Origin: Bacteroidota bacterium
GTDB lineage: Bacteria; Bacteroidota; Ignavibacteria; Ignavibacteriales; Ignavibacteriaceae
Direction of reading: 5' to 3'
Assembly (NCBI GenBank): GCA_021815405.1
Contig: JAKAGV010000014.1
Coordinates: 62,001-126,000, forward strand
Length of the DNA stretch: 64,000 bases
The notes under the pieces are model-generated. The model had not been told where the DNA came from. It searched no databases and was given only the letters and a program-made list of their open reading frames with translations. This document shows, in pieces, positions 36,988 through 44,298 of the stretch (position 1 is its first letter; each line of letters opens with the position of its first letter). The position numbers and the translations under genes are program-made.

Positions 36988-37015
36988 ACGGGGAAATGTT
37001 CCAGCATTTCCCCGT
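36988..37015. terminator. Hairpin terminator after the propeller lipoprotein gene
   Basis: ACGGGGAAATG (36988-36998) pairs perfectly with CATTTCCCCGT (37005-37015) around a 6-nt loop. It follows the stop of the minus-strand gene at 37056 by about 40 bp; a short T-rich run follows on both strands. Confidence 0.75.
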
Positions 37016-37055
37016 TATTTTATAAATTTATTCACCTATATACCTCCTTTCATTT

Positions 37056-38180
37056 TCAATTTAGTTTTCCCCTTATTATAAAGTTAATTTGATTTGTAAA
37101 ATCATAACAAAGTATAAAAATTTCCTTATCGAAAAGAACCATGCCGCCAATACCGACCTGATAGGTATTAAAGTGAAACAAATACGCTATATTACTTCCA
37201 TTGTAATGAGCAATTCCGTCATACAATCCAAGAAAAATATCATCTTTGTTTCGTCCCCAAATTCCTCCCCAAAAATTATTAGTACTAATTTTACTGACAA
37301 ATTCTAGATTCTTCGAAAAGACTGCTTCATGACCTGATAAAGCATAAATATTATTATTAGATACTAAAAAAATTTGTGAAGAAATGCTTGCTATGTCTAA
37401 ATGGATCTGTGCTGGTGATGAAAATGCTTCTAATAAATTTTTCCCATTAAATTGATAGATATTGATAGAGTCTGTGTTATTGTTATCATCATTCCTTTCG
37501 GATAATATATAATAATTGTTTCCAGACAAATTACCTCTAAGTATCTTAACAAAATCTTCATTCTTGTTGGAGATGTAAACTGTCTGCCAAGTCGTACCAT
37601 TAAAATTTCGGATTATTCCTCTTAATACATTGCTGCTGTCTGCAACACCTACAGCATAAACATTATTCGGGTTATCACCCCAAATATTTTCTATACCAGC
37701 CCAAGGATAATTAGGAATTGTATAATCCTGAAAGTCTGAAAGAGAATTACCATCATAGTGCCAGATATTATTGCCATAGCCGCCAAACCAAACATTATTT
37801 TGAGCAAATCCAAAGACGCAGCGAGGAGCTAATGATCTCGATATACCATCATTATTCCATTTTGTGCCGTCAAAATGATAAATTGTCTTATCCTTATCCC
37901 CTCCGGGTCCAACAGCCCAAATATCGGTTGGTGAACTTCCCCAGATGCTTTCTAAAACAGTGTATGGTATATTTAAAGTGTCCACTGTCCATGTATAATC
38001 TCTTCTTCCCGGCTGCAGGGCTTCAGGTCCGGTTGGGCTTTTGCAGCTTTGTGCATTAACAAAAAGTAGAAATATAAACGGCAGTACTTTTATTATTTTC
38101 AGTCTATACACTGGAAACAAGTTCCTTGCCATTTTTTTATAGAATAATATTTTATCACTCATAACAAATTTGTTCTTCAT
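37056..38180 (-). CDS. Beta-propeller lipoprotein
   Basis: A protein of up to 374 residues. A hydrophobic stretch ends in a lipobox (FLLFVNAQSC-KSP), so the mature protein is probably an outer-membrane lipoprotein. The rest is made of propeller-type blades with the motif SIWGSSPTDIWAVG, NIWGDNPNNVYAVG, GIWGRNKDDIFLG, each followed by I-x-HFDGTKW-type strands. The lipobox lies unusually far from the first Met, so a start at codon 7 or at codon 17 (MARNLFPVYRLK, 38132) may be the true one. Function unknown; similar propellers often accompany secreted glycan-active proteins. Confidence 0.75.
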   Translation of the reverse strand: MKNKFVMSDKILFYKKMARNLFPVYRLKIIKVLPFIFLLFVNAQSCKSPTGPEALQPGRRDYTWTVDTLNIPYTVLESIWGSSPTDIWAVGPGGDKDKTIYHFDGTKWNNDGISRSLAPRCVFGFAQNNVWFGGYGNNIWHYDGNSLSDFQDYTIPNYPWAGIENIWGDNPNNVYAVGVADSSNVLRGIIRNFNGTTWQTVYISNKNEDFVKILRGNLSGNNYYILSERNDDNNNTDSINIYQFNGKNLLEAFSSPAQIHLDIASISSQIFLVSNNNIYALSGHEAVFSKNLEFVSKISTNNFWGGIWGRNKDDIFLGLYDGIAHYNGSNIAYLFHFNTYQVGIGGMVLFDKEIFILCYDFTNQINFIIRGKLN

Positions 38181-38333
38181 TATTTTCTTTGGTTAGAAAT
38201 TCTATGGTTAAAATTGTACCTTCACCAGTAATGTTAAAATAAGAAACAATAAAACACTTTATGAAAATAGTATAAGTGTAAATATGTTTCTATAGAAGAA
38301 ACTTATAATTTACTTATAAGATTCTTATAATTT

Positions 38334-39179
38334 TTAGCTTAGCAGTCCATTTAATAGTAGGAGAGCAAGTACAGATAAGCTTTGTGTAGATTTTAAACCG
38401 AGCTTAATCAATATGTGGGCTTTATGCTGCGAAATAGTATCCGCTGAAACATGAAACTCATCCGCTATTTTGTAATTCTTTTTCCCTTCCGCTATTTTCA
38501 ATAATATTTCCCTTTCTCTTTTTGAAAGTAAGTTCATTTTATCAACAGCTTCAGACAATTCACTTTTAAAGGACATTAAACCCTGCGAAAGTTTATCGTT
38601 GTTTGTTTCCCTCATTGCCCAATTAAAGCCCCTCAAAGTTATTGAATCAATTACAATACTATCATAGCAATAACAGCCGCTGTTGACTAATCTAATTATT
38701 CTAATAAGCTTCTCATTTACTTTTTCCCACGCAGGTACTGTATTAGTGGAATTCAAATGTGTTTGTATTATTCTTTGGCTCTGTTCTTCTTTTAACAGAA
38801 GCAGAGAATCCATTACAGGCGTTTCATGGTCGTGCAATATACTCATTACGTTGGATGAAATTAGTCCATGTAAATATTCCGGATTAACGCTGTCGGTATA
38901 AACTATTGTTTTAATTTCTTCAAGCTTGAAATCCCCACAATAGCTTTTAAGAAAATCAACCGTCTCTGCTTTATCAAGAGAAAGGTCTTCGATAAAAACT
39001 ACTTTATTATTTTTAAGAGAAGTGGAATCTATATAAAAATAGTTCAGAGCAGAATTTAAGCTGCGGAAACAATCGTGGAGATATATTTCATTGTTTTGTT
39101 TAAGCAGGCTTGTTAAGCCGGCAGAAAAAGATAGGCTATTTGAAATTGTATATAAATCAATTTTTTGTATCATCCCCAT
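38334..39179 (-). CDS. LuxR-type regulator with degenerate receiver and hydrophobic C-terminal tail
   Basis: A 281-residue protein. The C-terminal helix-turn-helix (about 215-270; LLSKREREILLKIAEGKKNYKIADEF, DTISQHKAHILIKLGL) is clearly of the LuxR/NarL type. The N-terminal 120 residues have a receiver-like length and hydrophobic pattern (VVFIEDLS, TIVYTDS) but lack the acidic pair, so phosphorylation is doubtful. After the helix-turn-helix the chain ends in SVLALLLLNGLLS, an unusually hydrophobic tail. An 11-G tract lies about 80 bp upstream of its start. No sensor kinase is adjacent. A second, distantly similar regulator lies at 40712. Confidence 0.8.
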   Translation of the reverse strand: MGMIQKIDLYTISNSLSFSAGLTSLLKQNNEIYLHDCFRSLNSALNYFYIDSTSLKNNKVVFIEDLSLDKAETVDFLKSYCGDFKLEEIKTIVYTDSVNPEYLHGLISSNVMSILHDHETPVMDSLLLLKEEQSQRIIQTHLNSTNTVPAWEKVNEKLIRIIRLVNSGCYCYDSIVIDSITLRGFNWAMRETNNDKLSQGLMSFKSELSEAVDKMNLLSKREREILLKIAEGKKNYKIADEFHVSADTISQHKAHILIKLGLKSTQSLSVLALLLLNGLLS

Positions 39180-39257
39180 TTTTTTACCCCGGGAATTAAA
39201 TTAATAAAAATTCAATATCGCACTAAGAACCTTTATACTTACATTGCAAAATATATT

Positions 39258-39268
39258 GGGGGGGGGGG
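39258..39268. repeat. Homopolymer of 11 G (C11 on the minus strand)
   Basis: An uninterrupted 11-base G run in AT-rich surroundings, 79-89 bp upstream of the ATG of the minus-strand LuxR-type gene. Runs of this length slip during replication and often drive phase variation when placed in promoters or reading frames. Confidence 0.9.
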
Positions 39269-39319
39269 TAAATGTCAAGTGTTTAAAAAATTTGATGAAA
39301 AGAAGAACCCAGTCATATC

Positions 39320-39352
39320 AGACACCCAATGTCTTCAAGATATTGGGTGTCT
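39320..39352 (-). terminator. Hairpin terminator after the Fn3 gene
   Basis: AGACACCCAAT (39320-39330) pairs perfectly with ATTGGGTGTCT (39342-39352). It lies 26 bp beyond the stop of the minus-strand Fn3 gene and separates it from the LuxR gene. The T-tract is weak. Confidence 0.65.
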
Positions 39353-39378
39353 ATCTCCTTACTCTCTACTCTTTACTT

Positions 39379-39996
39379 TTATTGTACCCTGCTAACCGCC
39401 TCGCTCCAGGCACCTGCGCCCGCCGTGTTCGTTGCCCTTACACGGTAAAAGTATCTTACACCTTTTACAACATCGTCGTCAACAAAGGTTGTCTTCTTTG
39501 TTACTTTGAATAATTTCATCTCCGGTATTACATCCGTCTTAGATGCATCCGTTGATGACCCTCTCTGCCATTCATACATTGATGCATCGGGGTCGACATT
39601 CGTTGAAGCTATTATTCCTTCGCCGTCAACATCATCCTTTAAAGTTACGAGGTGTGAAGTAGAAGGGATAGATTTGGGAGTAGATGATTTCTTAACATTT
39701 ATTCCATAGTCGTTGCTTAACTTTTCTGGGCTGCCTTTCTCCAATCCAATTGCAAGGTTAATAATACTGTCTGCTTCAAGCTCAGCTGCGGCGGCAACGC
39801 TCCTGGCTTCTGAAAGCTTAGTTATTGCTGCATTCTGCGCATCATCGGCTTCTTTGTCCACTTTGTTTAATCCGTCCACAGTTAACTGTATGGATTCCGG
39901 TGTTACAGACTGTCCGGTCCATTTACCGGGATTCTTTTCAATGCCGCTCTTTAATTTAAGAAGCTTGCCAACGGGTTCTAAAATGTACTTTAGCAT
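39379..39996 (-). CDS. Fibronectin type III domain protein
   Basis: A 205-residue protein without signal peptide. The first 85 residues are helical and Ala/Glu-rich (VDGLNKVDKEADDAQNAAIT, SVAAAAELEADSIINLA), suggesting a coiled coil. The C-terminal part (about 105-205) is an Fn3 fold (MYEWQRGSS, YFYRVRATNTAGAGAWSEAVS). Its ATG overlaps the stop of the upstream heptad-repeat gene (ATGCTAA), with AAGGAT just before, so the two are translationally coupled. Function unknown; a structural or carbohydrate/protein-binding role is plausible. No export signal is visible, which is odd for Fn3. Confidence 0.8.
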   Translation of the reverse strand: MLKYILEPVGKLLKLKSGIEKNPGKWTGQSVTPESIQLTVDGLNKVDKEADDAQNAAITKLSEARSVAAAAELEADSIINLAIGLEKGSPEKLSNDYGINVKKSSTPKSIPSTSHLVTLKDDVDGEGIIASTNVDPDASMYEWQRGSSTDASKTDVIPEMKLFKVTKKTTFVDDDVVKGVRYFYRVRATNTAGAGAWSEAVSRVQ

Positions 39997-40544
39997 TTGT
40001 TTATCCTTTTAGTTTGTTGATGAAAAATGATTATTCCCCGTCCGGGAAATAAATTAAATTGTTCGATTTCGCTGCAAATTGCCCTATTATGTTTTATTTT
40101 ACCCCTCTCTTCATCAGAAATACCCCTCTGCCGGTTGAAAATACCCCTCTTACCATCAAAAAAACCCCTCCTTCCGTCAGTAATACCCCTCCGGCTGTCG
40201 GACATACCCCTCTCATTACCTAAAATACCCCTCCACCGGATGAAAATACCCCTATTTCCGTTGGTTATACACCTCTTTCTCTTAGCGGTAGGGCTGTTTT
40301 CATCAAAAGGAAGCCTGTTGCCTGCTAAGATATCCCTCTTCCAATCGGTAACAGCCTGGGTATTGATTGACATTTCTCTCCTACTGCAGGTTACAAGCAT
40401 GCTATTAAATGAGCAATAGTTATCAATTGTAAAGCTTCTGTTTTGGGTAAGGTTTCGGGAGGACTTCTTTTTAGATAAGATACCGGAAGATTGAATACTT
40501 CCACTTATACTTTTATTCGGAACACTTTGTTCTGCTGAAAACAC
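39990..40544 (-). CDS. Putative heptapeptide-repeat (RGI-x4) protein
   Basis: A 184-residue frame from GTG 40544 (GGGGA 7-8 nt upstream) whose central part (about 65-165) is a run of 7-residue units RGI-FIRW, RGI-LGNE, RGM-SDSR, RGI-TDGR, RGF-FDGK, RGI-FNRQ, RGI-SDEE. The protein is strongly basic. Its stop overlaps the start of the Fn3 gene, which supports this strand as coding and suggests an operon. I know no family with this repeat. The opposite strand is also open for 130 codons, so coding status is not certain. Confidence 0.5.
   Translation of the reverse strand: MFSAEQSVPNKSISGSIQSSGILSKKKSSRNLTQNRSFTIDNYCSFNSMLVTCSRREMSINTQAVTDWKRDILAGNRLPFDENSPTAKRKRCITNGNRGIFIRWRGILGNERGMSDSRRGITDGRRGFFDGKRGIFNRQRGISDEERGKIKHNRAICSEIEQFNLFPGRGIIIFHQQTKRINKC
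40100..40274. repeat. Tandem 21-bp periodic repeat (TACCCCT core)
   Basis: TACCCCT or a one-mismatch form begins at 40100, 40121, 40142, 40163, 40184, 40205, 40226, 40247 and 40268, exactly 21 bp apart, with variable sequence between the cores. Weaker copies in phase occur at 40079 and 40331. The repeat unit equals seven codons of the minus-strand heptad gene and also two helical turns of DNA. Confidence 0.85.
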
Positions 40545-40711
40545 TAAAAATCCCCGAAAAAAATTATCAATTAAATTTGGTGTTTAATTTATCCCGTAGA
40601 AGGATTTCTGTCAACCAGTGTTTTACGGATAATTTTCTACAAATTCAATTTGTAATAATGGAGTGTTGAAGTAATGGAGTAAGCGATGTAATCCGGTATT
40701 TCTTTATTCCA

Positions 40712-41440
40712 CTATTCTAACATACCGCAACTCCAAAGCCAGTCCATTAAGCAAAGTGAGTTGAGTAAAAGCGGAATAACCACTGGCATTAAGTTTTTGG
40801 CAGCCCATATTAATAAATCGCTAATATGCCCCATGTTTAGTTTTACTTTTGCAGAATATAAATACGACTCTACAGTCCTGATGCCTAATTTTAGAATTTG
40901 GGCAATCTGCCGGTTCGTATTGCCTTCTAATCTAAGTGAGATAACCTGTCTCTCTCTAAAGCCAAGTTCAGGAAGGTTGTGAGAAAGCTTTTCATCTTCC
41001 GAACGTACATTTTGAATAAACCTGCTGTAGTATTTATTATTTTTATAGACGTGCAGCATACATTCTTCTATAGCTTCAAAGCCGTCTCTTTTGCTTACAA
41101 TTCCGTCAACTCCTCTACTAAGAAAGTAATCAATCTGCTTTTTGTCTTGCAATGAAGTATAAAGAATCTTTTTTATTTCTTTATTATCTGAAGTCAAAAT
41201 ATTTCTTATTAATTCAGATTCAGATTCGTTAGCAGCGTCGACGTCAAAAATCAATAAGTCGCATTTCTCTTCTTTAATTTTAATCCTGCTGCCGTTTTTC
41301 TCCGGCTGTTTATCAATTATATTTAATGCGGTGATTAGCTTGGTTGTTAAGTGTATTCTTTTTGATTTTCTAAAATAGTTCTCGAAGGAAAAAAGTGCGG
41401 TCGGTATCTGTGATGTAAACAAGACATTTATGCTCTCCAT
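40712..41440 (-). CDS. NarL-like regulator with hydrophobic C-terminal tail
   Basis: A 242-residue protein: receiver-like domain (about 1-130) with a candidate phosphoacceptor Asp in LLIFDVDAAN and a conserved-type Lys in GIVSKRDG, then a LuxR helix-turn-helix (about 150-205; LGFRERQVISLRLEGNTNRQIA, RTVESYLYSAKVKL). Unusually, about 35 further residues follow the DNA-binding domain, and they are strongly hydrophobic (NLMPVVIPLLLNSLCLMDWLW). This could be a membrane anchor or dimer interface. No kinase is adjacent. The orphan state and the tail are shared with the regulator at 38334. Confidence 0.8.
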   Translation of the reverse strand: MESINVLFTSQIPTALFSFENYFRKSKRIHLTTKLITALNIIDKQPEKNGSRIKIKEEKCDLLIFDVDAANESESELIRNILTSDNKEIKKILYTSLQDKKQIDYFLSRGVDGIVSKRDGFEAIEECMLHVYKNNKYYSRFIQNVRSEDEKLSHNLPELGFRERQVISLRLEGNTNRQIAQILKLGIRTVESYLYSAKVKLNMGHISDLLIWAAKNLMPVVIPLLLNSLCLMDWLWSCGMLE

Positions 41441-41513
41441 TCTGCCTCCAATTATTTTGTTGGCGCAAATTAAAGGTTTTATAAGGAAATATCAATTACA
41501 GTGCTGTGAATGA

Positions 41514-42821
41514 CTAATCTTTAACCTGAGTAATTGATAACTTTCCTATTCGAGGATTAACCGTAAATATTTCATAGATGAATAACAGCAGTACCGGTGC
41601 ATATTCTATTGCTAACACTGAAGTATAATCTTTCCAGATTCCGTTTAGCTGATAATTTAGAACGGTGAACGCTGTTAGACTTATTAAACTTACGTAAGTT
41701 ATTCCGCTCCACCTTGGAATTATAGGAAGTAGAATTACAAACCAGCTTAAGTACCACGGGTGCACTACCGGTGAGAAAATGTATAAGAGAAAAATCGATA
41801 GGTAAAGCTTTTCTAAAATATCTTTCTTGGTAAATAAAATTCCGAGGTAAGATATAAAAAGAAGTCCGGCACAGATGAGTCTTGCTCTTTGATTATCTTT
41901 AATGAAAGAATCGAGAATGTTGAAGACGACGCCGTTGAAAGTCCAGTTCTCCGTAAATTCCATTAAAGCCTTAAAGGGTGTGCCGGTAAAAATGTAGGGG
42001 ACGTATGATAACCCATAAATCAACACAGGGATTACCGCGGCTTTAATCTTTTCTGTAAATTTTTTTTCATTAAAGAAATAAATTGGGACCAGAATCAGTC
42101 CCAGAGGCTTAACGCAAAGTGATAATCCGAGAAGGACGTAGCTTAAAGTATTTTTTTTATCAAGATAGAAGTACAAAGAGAAAATCATAAACGGCAAGCC
42201 GAAACCATCGACATGTGCATCTATAAAAAATTGGAAAAGAATGAGCGGACATAAAATATAAATCAGAAGATATTTTTCAGGAAGCTTTAGCTTTTTCAAA
42301 ATCAAATAGATTCCCCAGATCGTCATCAAATCAAAAATGAGTATTAAAATTTTTATACCGAAGAAGCTTTCTCCTCCGATTAAGTAGGAGACGAAAAATA
42401 ATATTTCACTAAGCGGCGGATAGATTGTTTTCATCTCCGGATGATTAACTAATCTTGGAAGAATATCGGAATGAAGATTGTTTAATGCCGCATCATCCGG
42501 GGCATAACGGTAAGGATTTATTCCGTTCATATGTACTTTGCCGTCCCAAACGTACCGATAATAATCATCCGAACCGATCGGGTGTAAATTGATTAAAATT
42601 ATTCTGATAACGATAAAGCCAATCGTAAAGCCTGCTATGAATTTCCATGGTAAATCATATTTCTTAATAAGGAAGCAAAGCACAAGGAAAATTGCGGAAG
42701 CTGAGATTTCTCCTATTGTATAGAGTTTAATTGGTTTAATGCCCGGCAGAAAGACAACAAAGATTGCCGTAATAAATAAAATAGTTAAAAGTAAGAAAAT
42801 GTTTTTAGGAAAATTTTTCAT
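41514..42821 (-). CDS. Polytopic GT-C-type glycosyltransferase (GT87-like)
   Basis: A 435-residue integral membrane protein with about ten or more hydrophobic segments. The first large extracytoplasmic loop holds HPIGSDDYYRYVWDGKVHMNGINPY, whose acidic pair corresponds to the catalytic Asp motif of GT-C polyprenol-phosphate-sugar transferases. FFIDAHVDGFG and HPWYLSWFVILLP fit the same family. It probably transfers mannose or another hexose from a lipid-linked donor to an envelope glycan or lipid. It is a single gene; donor and acceptor are unknown. Confidence 0.75.
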   Translation of the reverse strand: MKNFPKNIFLLLTILFITAIFVVFLPGIKPIKLYTIGEISASAIFLVLCFLIKKYDLPWKFIAGFTIGFIVIRIILINLHPIGSDDYYRYVWDGKVHMNGINPYRYAPDDAALNNLHSDILPRLVNHPEMKTIYPPLSEILFFVSYLIGGESFFGIKILILIFDLMTIWGIYLILKKLKLPEKYLLIYILCPLILFQFFIDAHVDGFGLPFMIFSLYFYLDKKNTLSYVLLGLSLCVKPLGLILVPIYFFNEKKFTEKIKAAVIPVLIYGLSYVPYIFTGTPFKALMEFTENWTFNGVVFNILDSFIKDNQRARLICAGLLFISYLGILFTKKDILEKLYLSIFLLYIFSPVVHPWYLSWFVILLPIIPRWSGITYVSLISLTAFTVLNYQLNGIWKDYTSVLAIEYAPVLLLFIYEIFTVNPRIGKLSITQVKD

Positions 42822-42952
42822 TTAAAGAGTGTCTTTCTTTTCGAATACTTTTGAATTCTCGGCGGCGAAAAGATAATTAAAACCTGTCTAATCCCAAAGG
42901 CTTGATGAAATATCGAATTAAAGATTTTATATTTGCATCAAAAAAATAAAAT

Positions 42953-43900
42953 ATGTCAAAAGTTAGGGCTCCGAGAAACAAGACAATAACGCTTTCGGAA
43001 AAAGAGAAAAAAGTTTTTCAAAAGAATATCAGACACCTTCATCAAGTTGGGGAAGAGCTTCCTATTAATGAAGTTATTCTCGGCGATATTCTGAAGGCTT
43101 ATAAATTCATTCCGCAGAATTCAGTTGATCTGCTGTTCTTAGATCCGCCGTACAATCTAAGCAAACAGTTTCACGGAAACAGTTTTAATAAAACTTCCGA
43201 AGAGAAATATACAGAATGGTTCAAATCATGGTTTGATTTATTGCTGCCTGCTCTAAAACAAACGGCAACGGTCTACATCTGTTGCGACTGGCAAACTTCA
43301 ATATCAATTTACCATGCAATTAAAGATAAGCTGATTATACAAAACCGGATTACCTGGGAAAGAGAAAAAGGCAGAGGCGCCAAATCAAATTATAAAAACT
43401 CTTACGAAGATATTTGGTTTGCAACAAAAAGCTCAAACTATAAATTTAATATCGATGCCGTTAAATTGAAGAGAAAAGTTATTGCGCCGTACAGAGAAAA
43501 TGGAACGCCTAAAGATTGGGAAGAAAGCGGTGACGGAAATTTCAGACTTACCCATCCGGGAAATTTATGGACTGACATAAGTATTCCATTCTGGAGTATG
43601 CCGGAGAATACCGACCACCCTACACAGAAGCCTGAAAAGCTTCTTGCAAAATTAATTCTTGCCAGTACCGATAAAGGCGATGTAGTTCTGGATCCTTTTG
43701 CCGGCTCCGGAACGACTGCGGTTGTGGCAAAAAAATTAAATAGAAATTTTTATGCTGTTGAGATATCGGAAGAATATGTTTGTCTGGCTAACAAAAGATT
43801 GGAAATAGCTGAAACTAATAAAAGCATTCAAGGCTACCAGGACGGAGTTTTTTGGGAGAGGAATACCTATTCTTTGCGGAAGAAAAACAATAACAAATAA
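42953..43900 (+). CDS. Orphan beta-class DNA methyltransferase (adenine or N4-cytosine)
   Basis: A 315-residue protein with catalytic motif IV DPPYN at 64-68, a central target-recognition region (about 100-215, including THPGNLWTDISIPFWSMPENTDHPTQKPEKLL) and SAM-binding motif I DPFAGSGTTAVVAKK at 247-261. The order IV-TRD-I defines the beta class. HPTQKPEKL is the usual motif preceding motif I. There is no restriction endonuclease gene on either side, so it may act in epigenetic control or be the remnant of a restriction-modification system. The recognition sequence cannot be read. Confidence 0.9.
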   Translation: MSKVRAPRNKTITLSEKEKKVFQKNIRHLHQVGEELPINEVILGDILKAYKFIPQNSVDLLFLDPPYNLSKQFHGNSFNKTSEEKYTEWFKSWFDLLLPALKQTATVYICCDWQTSISIYHAIKDKLIIQNRITWEREKGRGAKSNYKNSYEDIWFATKSSNYKFNIDAVKLKRKVIAPYRENGTPKDWEESGDGNFRLTHPGNLWTDISIPFWSMPENTDHPTQKPEKLLAKLILASTDKGDVVLDPFAGSGTTAVVAKKLNRNFYAVEISEEYVCLANKRLEIAETNKSIQGYQDGVFWERNTYSLRKKNNNK

Positions 43901-44298
43901 CCGAAGCCGTTACTTTAGCTACAGTCCTCGTTTTTTTATTCATTTAAAATTTTGAAATACCTTCATATAAAATTTGTTGCTTAGTACTTGAACAGATGGT
44001 ATATTGACGCCGGTTTTTATAAAATATTGAATTATGCTGCGGTAATTTTGATTACTATTGCTTTCTCTCATCATTTTTAAGATGCAGAGTTTGGGTTTAG
44101 CAAATCAGCTATAGTTCAAAAGTAAGTAATAATTTCAAAACGATGATTCTCCTTTGGGGGAAATTCAGAAGGGCATTTTGAATACGCATCTTTTTATTCT
44201 TACCGGATCGACTTTCGGAAAAGACAACACCGCCAATTTATGGTTGGATTTTATTTCTAAGATAAATTGTAATCCGGTTAATAATCAGGGAGTAATAA
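43901..44298. other. Intergenic region upstream of the TonB operon
   Basis: About 400 bp with no convincing gene. It must contain the promoter of the TonB receptor operon. A T-rich run (CGTTTTTTTATT, about 43928) could end transcription of the methyltransferase gene. Confidence 0.5.

Noticed and set aside
40079-40373. CRISPR array
   Set aside because: The conserved core is only about 7 bp with 14-bp variable parts, much shorter than CRISPR repeats and spacers, and there are no cas genes.
40027-40419. Open frame of 130 codons on the + strand over the 21-bp repeats
   Set aside because: It is the mirror of the minus-strand heptad frame. It has no ribosome-binding site and is not coupled to a neighbour, whereas the minus-strand frame overlaps the Fn3 start.
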